The position numbers and the translations under genes were made by a program. Below the pieces are notes generated by a model. That model made no database searches and was not told the DNA's origin. It saw nothing but the letters and a program-made list of their open reading frames with translations. From JBOGWY01 sp050694015 (GTDB lineage Bacteria; Actinomycetota; CADDZG01; WHSQ01), in assembly GCA_050694015.1 (NCBI GenBank), contig JBOGWY010000008.1, forward strand, positions 1 to 21,463: a stretch of DNA of 21,463 nucleotides. Direction: 5' to 3'. The stretch's first letter is position 1. Each line of letters begins with the position of its first letter. Shown here piece after piece: positions 14,395 through 21,463 of this stretch.

Positions 14395-15021
14395 GTGGAG
14401 CCACAGCCACGGGAACCCAGGCTGCCCGATGGGATAGACGATGACGGATACAAGCGGATCCGAAGACTCATGCGCGCTTCGGTTCTGAGGACGTGGCGCG
14501 CCAACACCGAGGTGATCGCCGGGGTCGACCCGTGGGACATCGTCGACGAGGCCTGGATCTCGATGGCGGAGAGCAATTTCGAGAGCAAGGGCGAGTTCGT
14601 TCCTCACGCCCTGACCGTCGCGAGGAACAAGGCGATCGATGCGCAACGCCGCGTCGAGGCACGGCGCCGCGATCACTCGATCGACGCTCCGCTCGCGCAC
14701 GAACCCTCGGGCTCGGTTGGTGCGGACGTGGACTACATGAGGAGTCAGGAACAAGTCGATGCGGTGACGAGGCTCGCTCTGTGGGAAGAAGCGATCTACG
14801 CGAGCGATGTGCTCTCGGACTTGCAGAGGGAGGTTTTCGTCGCCGTGCGCATCGACGGGAAGAGCCGCGCCGCGGTGGGACGTGGGCTCGATCCACCATT
14901 GACCGGACAACGCGTTGGCCAGATCGCGGCGGAGGCGTTCATGAAGCTGCAGCGCTACGTGAGGAGCAACGAAGATAGTGCGCTCGTCGGACAAGGGAAG
15001 GGAGGTGGGAGAAGTGGCTGA
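14395..15021 (+). CDS. Sigma-70-family (ECF-like) RNA polymerase sigma factor, first gene of the Rad50-like operon
   Basis: The 208-residue product has a sigma region 2 from about 20 to 90 (YKRIRRLMRASVL, then DPWDIVDEAWISMAES at 45-60 and FVPHALTVARNKAIDAQRR) and a region 4 at about 140-190 (LSDLQREVFVAVRIDGKSRAAVG, then a helix with GQRVGQIAAEAFMKLQRY). It should direct polymerase to a specific promoter set. The GTG at 14395 has no Shine-Dalgarno, but GATAAA at 14381-14386 lies 8 nt before it, so the message may be leaderless. The next gene starts inside its last codons (8-nt overlap), implying translational coupling. Region 2 is divergent from textbook ECF factors, and region 4 has a somewhat longer linker in its helix-turn-helix. 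No zinc-finger anti-sigma gene is nearby; the next product could serve that role. Confidence 0.8.
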   Translation: MEPQPREPRLPDGIDDDGYKRIRRLMRASVLRTWRANTEVIAGVDPWDIVDEAWISMAESNFESKGEFVPHALTVARNKAIDAQRRVEARRRDHSIDAPLAHEPSGSVGADVDYMRSQEQVDAVTRLALWEEAIYASDVLSDLQREVFVAVRIDGKSRAAVGRGLDPPLTGQRVGQIAAEAFMKLQRYVRSNEDSALVGQGKGGGRSG

Positions 15022-15904
15022 CGGTAACGATCGGGTCCAGGAGGCGCTCGCCGCGTACTTCGACCACCTGGAGATCGGTGGCCCCAAGCCCGACTTCTCG
15101 CACCTATCGGCCGACGAGGCGCGCGAGCTGCAAGAGTTGATCGACGATCTCGAGCTCACCGAGGGCGTCGCGTTCGGGAGCGGCCGCGAGGAAGCCGCCG
15201 CGGCGGTTCAGGTGGCCGCGACGGCGGACGGCGAGCGGTTGCTCGAGGAACTCAGGTCGTCACTTCCGCCCGGTGTGCGCATCGATCCCGACGACAACCG
15301 CTTCATCACCCAGATCGGGGGCATCGACATCCTCGATCGCGCGATCCTGGGAACGTTCGGTGGTCGCGTCCGCATCTGGTTGCTCGACGTCGACACGGCG
15401 GGCGCGATCGAAGAGAACGCGCGCACGCTGTCCGACGTCGGCGGGGTGTTCGGCATGTTTCCCGACATGTCCGCGGTCGCGCTGGTCGGCCGGGATCTGT
15501 CGTGCGTGATCGTCGAACCGCAGGACACCTCTCCGCAGATCCAGGTCCCCAGCGGTTCGCTGATCGCGCGGCGCTACAAGCGGGCGATCCAGCCGGTGGC
15601 CGAGGCCGTACCCGCGTTCCTCGACGAGCTGATCCCGTACTGGGATCCGATGCCCGCGTTCGATCCGGACTCCGGGATCGCGATCGACATCGCCGAGATC
15701 TCGGACGACCTCGCCGACGCCGCGATCGAGCGACAGCGCAAGATCGGCGAGCGGGCCCGCAAGGGCAACCCGAAGAAGGACGCCCTCCTCGCGTTCGGCG
15801 ATAAGGAAGCATCGACCCTCAGGTCGCTCACGAAGGGGCTGTTCGACGGCAGCGTCGATCCGTCCCAAGTCGAAACCAGGATCGAGAAGGCGGCCGGCCG
15901 ATGA
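15014..15904 (+). CDS. Unknown protein coupled to a sigma factor and a Rad50-like ATPase
   Basis: I chose GTG 15014 because GGAGG at 15001-15005 lies 8 nt upstream; GTG 15005 is also in frame. It overlaps the sigma-factor stop, and its own TGA overlaps the ATPase start (ATGA at 15901). The 296-residue product is acidic and soluble, with no membrane segment. Its N-terminus (YFDHLEIGGPKPDFSHLS, residues 15-32, then a charged helix) resembles, from memory and weakly, short regulatory segments in some actinobacterial proteins linked to sigma factors. A middle alpha/beta region (about 75-180) contains FGGRVRIWLLDVDTAG and GVFGMFPDMSAVALVGRD. The last 90 residues are helical and charged. It has only two histidines and one cysteine, so it lacks the metal-binding set of Mre11/SbcD nucleases. 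Candidate roles are anti-sigma factor, adaptor or effector; none is shown by sequence. Confidence 0.8.
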   Translation: MADGNDRVQEALAAYFDHLEIGGPKPDFSHLSADEARELQELIDDLELTEGVAFGSGREEAAAAVQVAATADGERLLEELRSSLPPGVRIDPDDNRFITQIGGIDILDRAILGTFGGRVRIWLLDVDTAGAIEENARTLSDVGGVFGMFPDMSAVALVGRDLSCVIVEPQDTSPQIQVPSGSLIARRYKRAIQPVAEAVPAFLDELIPYWDPMPAFDPDSGIAIDIAEISDDLADAAIERQRKIGERARKGNPKKDALLAFGDKEASTLRSLTKGLFDGSVDPSQVETRIEKAAGR

Positions 15905-17670
15905 TCCGTCGTCTGCAGCTTCGCAACTGGCGCGCTTACGAGAACCTCGATCTGGAACTCGGGCCGGGAGCGACCTTCGTCGTTGCATCGAACGGGATCG
16001 GTAAGACGTCTCTCATCATGGGGGTCGGGTGGGGCCTCTTCGGCGATGCCGCGGGCGTGAACGCGACCGGCGAGATCAGGGGCGATGCCGACACCGCGAC
16101 CGTGGGTCTCGAGCTGCGTCTCCCATCGGGTATCGACGCCGCCATCACGCGAACGGTCGATCGCAAGGGCAAGGTCGCGCTGGAGGTGAAGCTGCCCGAT
16201 GGAGAGATCACCTCTCAGGACGAACTCGACGAGCTTCTGGTGTCGGAGTTCGGTGCCGACCCGCACGTGCTCGCGCAGTTGACGATCATGATCCACGGGG
16301 GCGCGGTCGAGACGTTCCAGGGTGAGTTCGATCTCCAGGACCATCTCGCCGCGGTCTTCGGCGTCACCCCGCTGTTCGACGCGGCCCGAAACGCCAAGGC
16401 CGTGGCCGATCGCGCCGCGAGCCAGTTGCGCAAGGCGAAGACCGTTCAGCGCACCGAGAAGCGCGCCAAAGACGATATCCTCGCCGAGCTCGAATCCGTC
16501 GTCGAGAAGCTGGGGGAGACCAACGAGACGCGCGAGCAACTCACGACGAGCATCGAGGAGGCCGCGGAGAAGATCCGCATCGGCGAGGAGTGGGGCCGCT
16601 ACGGGGCCGGGATGGCCGAACGCACCGAGAAGCTGACGGAGCTCGCGACCGAAGCGTCATCGCTGCTCGGGCGCGACGTCACCGCGGAGAACGTCGTCGA
16701 CGCCCTGGGTAGTCAAGAGACCGACGTCGGCGCGGCGGTGGCCGACGCCGAGAGAGAAGCGGCGACCGCACGAGGCAAATCCGAGTTCATCAGGGGAGCG
16801 ATCTCTGATCTCGAAGGCGGAGGCGGGGTGTGTCCGACCTGTCTCCGTCCGATGTCGGAGCACGATGCCAAGCAGGCTGAGGCCGAGCACGCCAAACACC
16901 TCCAGGAACTCGACGCGCAGATCGCGGCGGCCGAAGAGACGGCGACCGAGCGCCGCGGGGCACTGACGGCGGTGCGCGAGCTCCTCGAGCGGGTGCGCTC
17001 GGTGCCGACACCCCTTCAGCCCGAGACCCAACTCGCCGACGCCGAAGTGGACGCGGCCCGAGCCGACCTCGAACGCCTCAAGGAGGAACAGCAAGAGCTC
17101 GACAAAACCCTCGCCGTCCTGTCGACGACCGGCGCACAGTTGCAGGCGTCGTTGAACGAGCTCGACGAGGTCGAGGAGCAGATGCGCGAGCTCGAGCTTC
17201 TCTACCGGGAGGAAGGGATCGCGCTCGCGACCTACGAATCACTTAGCGACACCGGCAACGCGATCACCGAGCGCTACATCGAGCCGCTGGCGAAAGAGGT
17301 CGAGGGCCGCTGGAAGATGATGTTCGGCACCGGCGGCTTGAACCTTTCCTCGGAGGGGCACATCACGCGCAAGCTCGGGGGCCGGACGCTCGAGTTCGGT
17401 TCGCTCTCGGGTGGCGAGAAGGTGTGGGCGCTGCTGCTGACGCGTCTCCTGATACTCGGAGCGTCGACCAAGGCACCGTTCATCTGGCTCGACGAGCCGC
17501 TCGAGCATCTCGATCCGAAACTGCGCAAGGTCGTGGCGGGAACGCTCGCGAAGGCGTCGTCCGGTACGGGGCTGCGCCAGGTCATCGTGACGACGTACGA
17601 GGCCGAGCTCGCCCGCCAGTTGATGGAGGACGTTCCCTCTGCATCGCTGCTGTACGTGACAACTTCCTAG
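15901..17670 (+). CDS. Short Rad50/SMC-like ATPase with zinc hook
   Basis: The 589-residue protein opens with MIRRLQLRNWRAYENLDLEL and Walker A ASNGIGKTS (29-37). Coiled-coil segments at about 175-300 and 320-450 flank a hook CPTC (C311, C314). After these come the ABC signature LSGGE (502-506), Walker B FIWLDE (527-532) and D-loop HLDP (536-539). That order, with CXXC at the tip, is the Rad50/SbcC plan: two heads dimerise around ATP and two hooks share a zinc ion. It is clearly shorter than ordinary SbcC or Rad50, so the coils are short. Those proteins work with an Mre11/SbcD nuclease; none is encoded here, and the gene is instead fused by overlap to an unknown gene and a sigma factor. Likely DNA-associated ATPase; repair, stress sensing or defence are all possible. 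Confidence 0.88.
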   Translation: MIRRLQLRNWRAYENLDLELGPGATFVVASNGIGKTSLIMGVGWGLFGDAAGVNATGEIRGDADTATVGLELRLPSGIDAAITRTVDRKGKVALEVKLPDGEITSQDELDELLVSEFGADPHVLAQLTIMIHGGAVETFQGEFDLQDHLAAVFGVTPLFDAARNAKAVADRAASQLRKAKTVQRTEKRAKDDILAELESVVEKLGETNETREQLTTSIEEAAEKIRIGEEWGRYGAGMAERTEKLTELATEASSLLGRDVTAENVVDALGSQETDVGAAVADAEREAATARGKSEFIRGAISDLEGGGGVCPTCLRPMSEHDAKQAEAEHAKHLQELDAQIAAAEETATERRGALTAVRELLERVRSVPTPLQPETQLADAEVDAARADLERLKEEQQELDKTLAVLSTTGAQLQASLNELDEVEEQMRELELLYREEGIALATYESLSDTGNAITERYIEPLAKEVEGRWKMMFGTGGLNLSSEGHITRKLGGRTLEFGSLSGGEKVWALLLTRLLILGASTKAPFIWLDEPLEHLDPKLRKVVAGTLAKASSGTGLRQVIVTTYEAELARQLMEDVPSASLLYVTTS

Positions 17671-17680
17671 AATTTTTTCG

Positions 17681-17704
17681 GCGCGAGGCGCTTTCGGTTT
17701 TTCG
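17681..17704 (+). terminator. Possible weak intrinsic terminator after the Rad50-like operon
   Basis: GCGC (17681-17684), loop GAG, GCGC (17688-17691) is followed by TTTCGGTTTTTC. The stem is only 4 bp and the T-run is interrupted, so this is a weak candidate; it sits 10 bp after the ATPase stop and before the next sigma-factor gene. Confidence 0.3.
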
Positions 17705-17750
17705 GCCCCATCGATAACTCACCGAACCGATCAATACCGGAGGTGAGTAA

Positions 17751-18779
17751 GTGATCGAGGGGACCACCACGCAGGCGGCGGCAGAACCACTCGAGCTCCA
17801 GCTCGAACGCATGCGCCCGGAACTCACGGCGTACTGCTACCGGATGCTCGGCTCGACGTTCGAGGCCGAGGATTGCGTGCAGGAGACATTCATGCGCGCG
17901 TGGCGACACTACGACTCCTTCGAGGGCCGGGCCGCGTTCAGCTCGTGGCTGTACCGGATCGCGACGAACGTGTGCCTCAACGCCCTTAGGGACTCGGGCC
18001 GGCGCGCGCGTCCGATCGACCTCGGTCCCGCGGGAACGGCAGATTCGGCGCTAGGGGAGCGACTCCCGGAGACAACGTGGCTCGAGCCGATCCCCGATTC
18101 ACACGTGATGTCGGTTGATGCAGATCCGGCGGCCACGGCCGAGCTGCGGGAATCGGTCCGCCTCGCGTTCGTGGCCGCCCTCCAACACCTCGCGCCGAAG
18201 CAGCGTGCGGTGTTGATCCTGCGCGACGTGCTGAAGTGGAAGGCGAGCGAGGTCGCCGATCTGCTGGGCACGACCGTCGTGGGCGTCAACAGCGCGCTGC
18301 AACGTGCGCGCGCGACGCTGGCGAACGCGGAAGTCGACTCGGCCGGCTCGACGGGGCCGATGGACGACCGGACCGAGATGCTGCTCGCGCTCTACGTCGA
18401 TGCGTTCGAGCGATACGACATGGACGCACTCACGTCGCTGCTGCACCAGGACGCGACGTGGACGATGCCTCCGTACGAGCTCTGGCTCAACAGCCATGAC
18501 GACATCGTCAAGTGGTGCCTCGGGAGAGGCATCGGTTGTCGAGGCTCCCGGCTCGTGCCGGTTAGGGCGAACGCCTCGCCGGCCTTCGCCCAGTACAAGC
18601 CGGCCGCCGATGGCGGTTTCGACGCGTGGTCGCTGCAGGTGCTCGAGATCTCCGGCGGCAAGGTCATCGGCATCTGCTTCTTCTTAGACGTGGAGTGGAT
18701 CTTCCCTCTGTTCGGCCTGCCGCCGAGGTTGCCGGCCGAGCCGATCGAGATGCGTCCCCGTCTCGTTACCACCGATTAA
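17751..18779 (+). CDS. ECF sigma factor of the SigG/SigX5 type with SnoaL-like C-terminal domain
   Basis: GTG 17751 is preceded by an excellent ribosome-binding site, GGAGGTGA at 17739-17746. The 342-residue protein has region 2 (ELTAYCYRMLGSTFEAEDCVQ, then ETFMRAWRHY and FSSWLYRIATNVCLNALRD, about 24-85) and region 4 (LAPKQRAVLILRDVLKWKA, then EVADLLGTTVVGVNSALQRAR, about 150-190). The remaining 130 residues form an NTF2/SnoaL-like domain (MLLALYVDAFERYDMDALTSL, then DATWTMPP). This layout matches the long ECF group that includes mycobacterial SigG, where the fused domain is thought to replace an anti-sigma factor in controlling activity. Its gene follows the Rad50-like operon by 80 bp but has its own strong start signals. 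A deacetylase gene follows after 92 bp. Confidence 0.92.
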   Translation: MIEGTTTQAAAEPLELQLERMRPELTAYCYRMLGSTFEAEDCVQETFMRAWRHYDSFEGRAAFSSWLYRIATNVCLNALRDSGRRARPIDLGPAGTADSALGERLPETTWLEPIPDSHVMSVDADPAATAELRESVRLAFVAALQHLAPKQRAVLILRDVLKWKASEVADLLGTTVVGVNSALQRARATLANAEVDSAGSTGPMDDRTEMLLALYVDAFERYDMDALTSLLHQDATWTMPPYELWLNSHDDIVKWCLGRGIGCRGSRLVPVRANASPAFAQYKPAADGGFDAWSLQVLEISGGKVIGICFFLDVEWIFPLFGLPPRLPAEPIEMRPRLVTTD

Positions 18780-18871
18780 TTCCGGACGGCACTTCGGTCT
18801 AAAGGACATGGCACAGACAAGGGTTCGGGTCCAGATCCGCAGACGGCCCCGCCGACGAAAAGGAAGATGAG

Positions 18872-19603
18872 ATGAGAACGATCCTGGGTATCTGGGCTCA
18901 CCCCGACGACGAGGTGTTCACGTCCGGCGGGTTCATGGCCGATGCGGTGCGCCGCGGGGACCGGGTCGTGTGTCTGCACCTGACCCGAGGCGAGGCCGGG
19001 CTGTACTACCGGCAGCCGTATCCCGCCAAGGCTCTGGCCGCGGTACGCGAGCAGGAGTTGGGCGAGTCGCTCGCGCGCCTCGGCGTGACCGAACAGCGCT
19101 TCCTCGATCTTCCCGATGGGGGACTGTGTCTCGTGGCGTGGGACGAGATCGTGGCCTACCTGCACGACCAACTCGTCGACGTGAACCCCGACGTGATCCT
19201 GACCTTCGGGCCCGACGGGTACACCGGTCATCCCGATCACAAGACGCTCTCGTCGTGGGTCTCGGCGGCGGTGCGGCTGTGGAACCGGCCGCGCGCGCGG
19301 GTGCTCCACGCGACGGTGCCCTCTGACTGGACGGAGTCGGTGGTCCCGCGGCTCAACGAGTTCGACTTCTTCTGGCCGAACCACCCGATCACGTCGTCGC
19401 GCGCGGGGTTCACGTTCCAACTGGACGACGAGCTCGTGACGGCGAAGGTCGACGCGCTGCGTGCGCACGCCAGCCAGATGGAGTCGCTGTTCGAGGCCTA
19501 CGGCGAGGACTTCCTGCGTTCGATCCTCGCGACCGAGGTCTTCCGGACCGGCGTTCGCTCGGCGTTCCGCTCGCGGGTGCTACTCGACCTGAAGCACGCG
19601 TAA
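18872..19603 (+). CDS. PIG-L/LmbE-family zinc-dependent deacetylase
   Basis: ATG 18872 has AGGAAG at 18861-18866. The 243-residue protein opens MRTILGIWAHPDDEVFTSGG with the family's first metal motif AHPDDE (H10, D13) and has the second motif GHPDHK at residues 119-124 (H120, H123). These residues bind zinc in GlcNAc-PI de-N-acetylase and in the actinobacterial enzymes MshB (mycothiol synthesis) and Mca (mycothiol-conjugate amidase). The protein is shorter than MshB and Mca, so I call only the family. The substrate would be an N-acyl sugar or a related amide in the cytoplasm. It lies 92 bp after the SigG-like gene, possibly as its downstream target, and converges with the methyltransferase gene with only 3 bp between stops. 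Confidence 0.88.
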   Translation: MRTILGIWAHPDDEVFTSGGFMADAVRRGDRVVCLHLTRGEAGLYYRQPYPAKALAAVREQELGESLARLGVTEQRFLDLPDGGLCLVAWDEIVAYLHDQLVDVNPDVILTFGPDGYTGHPDHKTLSSWVSAAVRLWNRPRARVLHATVPSDWTESVVPRLNEFDFFWPNHPITSSRAGFTFQLDDELVTAKVDALRAHASQMESLFEAYGEDFLRSILATEVFRTGVRSAFRSRVLLDLKHA

Positions 19604-19606
19604 GGG

Positions 19607-20419
19607 TCAGCGCGCGACGATTCCTCTTCCGTTTCCTCCCCGGACCGCCCACGCCTTCGCGGTGAGCCGTATCGATCCGTCGGCTTCGGTGGGGAGGCGG
19701 TCGCGCAGTAGCACTCGCAACCGCTCTCGCTCGTCCTCGGCAAGCGACATGACATAGCCGGGGGCGGGTGCGTGTCCGCCGAGGAACGGGGTCCAGTAGT
19801 CGTCGAAGTCGCGGAACTTTGTAGGAACGGTGAGTGCGGTGACTTCCACATCTCGCAGGTCGGCGTCGCGCCACGTCGACGCGAGACGCTCCGGCGCGGT
19901 GATCGAGAATCGCTTGCCCTCATCTAACTCGGCGGCGCGTGGGTCGAGCTCGGCGGCAGCGTCCCAGAGGAGCCGCATCAGCTCCATGCCTTCCGCGTAG
20001 TCCCACACGTACGCGGCGACGGTGCCCCCCGGCTTCGCGACGCGGCTCATCTCGAGCAGTGCCGCCGCCGGGTCGGGAACGAAGTTGAGGACCAGACCCG
20101 AAACGACGTAATCGAAGGCGTCCGTGTCTGCGGGGATCGACGCGGCGTCGCCGCTATGGAACTCGGCGCGCGGATCGTTGGTCTGCGACCGGGCGTGCGC
20201 GATGTGTGCCTCCGATGGATCGACGCCCGTGATCCGCGTTGGCTCGGCTCCGTCGAGGATCGTTGCGGTTACCACGCCGGTGCCGCAGCCGACATCCAGC
20301 CACGCGCGCTGTGGTGCGGGGGAGAGCCACGACAAGAATTCTCTAGCGACGAGCCGGCTCCACCGGCCGACGTATGCCTCGTAGGCCTCGCCGCTTCCCC
20401 ACCGCTCGATCGTCGTCAC
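19607..20419 (-). CDS. Class I SAM-dependent methyltransferase
   Basis: The 270-residue protein has the SAM-binding motif I LDVGCGTG at residues 41-48, the motif II acidic residue D67 in GVDPSEAHI, SGDAASIPADTDAFDYVVS, and the motif with LLEMSRVAKPGG. This is the UbiE/Methyltransf_11-like fold acting on small molecules. The C-terminal 110 residues (RDFDDYWTPFLGGHAPAPGYV and a following helical part) form the variable substrate cap; the substrate is unknown. The start is GTG 20419. No Shine-Dalgarno is visible, and a TGTAAC sequence lies 8 nt upstream on the minus strand, so a leaderless message is possible. The upstream RTX gene on the same strand ends 36 bp away. Confidence 0.9.
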   Translation of the reverse strand: MTTIERWGSGEAYEAYVGRWSRLVAREFLSWLSPAPQRAWLDVGCGTGVVTATILDGAEPTRITGVDPSEAHIAHARSQTNDPRAEFHSGDAASIPADTDAFDYVVSGLVLNFVPDPAAALLEMSRVAKPGGTVAAYVWDYAEGMELMRLLWDAAAELDPRAAELDEGKRFSITAPERLASTWRDADLRDVEVTALTVPTKFRDFDDYWTPFLGGHAPAPGYVMSLAEDERERLRVLLRDRLPTEADGSIRLTAKAWAVRGGNGRGIVAR

Positions 20420-20455
20420 GGGTGCAAGTTACAGGGGCACGGATACGCAAGAGCG

Positions 20456-21463
20456 TCACAGGGGGCGATGACCGGCGATCGAGCCGCGGAGGGCCCTTTG
20501 CTCGCAGCTTGCCGCCCTCTCTCCACGATCGTTGTCGCACCGGTCGCGGCCCGGGCCCCCGTTCAGAGCATCAGTTCCATCGCCACCCAGAAGGAGATCG
20601 TCATCCGCTCCACCTCGGAGCGTGTCCGTGCTCGGTCCGCCCCTCAGGCTGTCGCGTCCCTCCTCGCCGTCGAGAACATCGGCACCACCCTCGCCGAAGA
20701 ACGAATCGGCTCCGGGACCGCCGGTGAAGTGATTCGGATGGATGCTCCCGTAGAAGAGATTGTTGAATCTGCGGTCAGCACTCCCGACGAGGTTTTCCAC
20801 ATCTCGGTGCACGTTGTCGATCGGTTCGATCAACACTTTCCCCGTGCAGGTGTTGTATTCGATGTCGGCGCCGTCGTTCGCGGCGTCATCTAGACGCACT
20901 CGGACTCGTGCATGGACCACAGGCTCCGATTCATGCACATGAACGTGTCTGTAGCTGACGGTGTCCTTGCCCGAGCCCCCTTTCAGGTCGTCTCCACTCG
21001 ATTGAAAGACGTAGCGCGGGGAATCACAGGATGTTCTCTTGAACTGGGTCCCGGGTTCCAGGAAGTCGTCGCCGGGCCCGCCGTCCAGCGAGTCCGCTCC
21101 TCTTCCGCCGTTCAGGCGATCCGCTCCGTCCTGACCGAACATGACGTCGGCCGGGGTTGAACCCAGGTTGATACAGCAACCGTTGGGGGAGGCGGTGAGC
21201 ACATCGTCGTCTGGGCCGCCATAGAACGTGCCGCTGCCGACCGCAGTGTCGTCACCCTCACCGCCGTGAAAGACGTCGTTGCCGAGGTAAGGCCCACTCC
21301 CATACCCGGGGCGGCCCTCTAGCGAATCGTGCCCGTCGCCGCCGACGAACGTGTTGTTTCCGTCGCTATCGCGCAGTCGGTCGTTGCCGGGACCTCCGTC
21401 GATGATGTCGCTGCCGAAACCGCCGATGATCGTGTCGTTCCCCCCGAGCCCACAGATGACGTC
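20456..21463 (-). CDS. RTX calcium-binding repeat protein, C-terminal part (start lies beyond the window)
   Basis: The minus-strand frame is open from the window end to the TGA at 20458-20456, giving 335 residues without a true start. At the edge it reads DVICGLGGNDTIIGG, typical of the first RTX nonapeptides after the N-terminus of actinobacterial hemolysin-type calcium-binding proteins. GGxGxD-type repeats follow in at least three blocks (for example GQDGADRLNGGRGADSLDGG and GGDGTDALNGGPGRDRC). Between blocks lies a non-repetitive segment of about 90 residues with a His-rich patch (YRHVHVHESEPVVH) and cysteines. The tail DRCDNDRGERAASCEQR is a common end for these proteins. Calcium binding in the extracellular space would fold the repeats into beta-rolls. 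No catalytic domain is visible in this part. Confidence 0.88.
   Translation of the reverse strand, partial: DVICGLGGNDTIIGGFGSDIIDGGPGNDRLRDSDGNNTFVGGDGHDSLEGRPGYGSGPYLGNDVFHGGEGDDTAVGSGTFYGGPDDDVLTASPNGCCINLGSTPADVMFGQDGADRLNGGRGADSLDGGPGDDFLEPGTQFKRTSCDSPRYVFQSSGDDLKGGSGKDTVSYRHVHVHESEPVVHARVRVRLDDAANDGADIEYNTCTGKVLIEPIDNVHRDVENLVGSADRRFNNLFYGSIHPNHFTGGPGADSFFGEGGADVLDGEEGRDSLRGGPSTDTLRGGADDDLLLGGDGTDALNGGPGRDRCDNDRGERAASCEQRALRGSIAGHRPL

Noticed and set aside
14104..15159. Long minus-strand open frame opposite the GYD and sigma-factor genes
   Set aside because: Its composition (Ser/Arg/His rich, no motifs) is that of an antisense shadow in GC-rich DNA, and the plus-strand genes have clear families.
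15901..17670. Assignment of the ATPase as SbcC, RecN or RecF
   Set aside because: RecN and RecF lack the CXXC hook seen here, and SbcC is much longer and paired with SbcD; only a Rad50-like label is safe.
20156..20893. Plus-strand open frame opposite the methyltransferase start and RTX gene
   Set aside because: No recognisable motif and no ribosome-binding site; the minus strand has unmistakable RTX repeats.

Overview
The window is high-GC and densely coded, and many genes start with GTG. Its gene families (an AfsR-type BTAD/STAND regulator, a CysA2-like thiosulfate sulfurtransferase, a DinB/maleylpyruvate-isomerase-fold protein of the mycothiol-associated type, an LmbE/MshB-like deacetylase, and a SigG-like ECF sigma factor with a SnoaL-like tail) point to an actinomycete. 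It is probably an environmental lineage rather than Streptomyces or Mycobacterium, because the region is also rich in secreted trypsin-like, Kelch and RTX proteins. I see no insertion sequence, integrase, phage gene, CRISPR array, rRNA or tRNA.

Layout. 1-975: a divergent ArsR-type repressor (truncated by the window edge) and a DinB-fold enzyme share a promoter with a perfect 14-bp palindrome. 1004-2446: a substrate-binding lipoprotein. 2466-3332 (-): an MscS channel. 3522-6259: tandem trypsin-like secreted proteases, the first with an added Ig-like C-terminus; both have a similar structured 5' leader. 6275-6790 (-): a nitroreductase. 6893-10060: a 1055-residue AfsR-type regulator. 10057-11254 (-): a sulfurtransferase and a small secreted protein, probably one operon, preceded by 11-bp-spaced direct repeats like those bound by SARP/AfsR regulators. 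11474-13813: a secreted Kelch-repeat protein ending in the same Ig-like domain as the first protease. 13949-14275: a GYD-domain protein. 14395-17670: a tightly coupled operon of sigma factor, unknown protein and short zinc-hook Rad50-like ATPase. 17751-18779: an ECF sigma factor of SigG type. 18872-19603: an LmbE-like deacetylase. 19607-20419 (-): a methyltransferase. 20456-21463 (-): an RTX calcium-binding protein whose start lies beyond the window.

The most novel-looking unit is the operon at 14395-17670. A sigma factor overlaps an unrecognised protein by 8 nt, and that overlaps a 589-residue Rad50-like ATPase (zinc hook, ABC signature, Walker A and B) by an ATGA junction. No Mre11/SbcD nuclease is present. 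Two further themes deserve follow-up: the secreted-protein set sharing a C-terminal domain and possibly a leader RNA element, and the SARP-like operator close to the AfsR-type gene. All functional statements come from motif recognition by eye; no database search was run.
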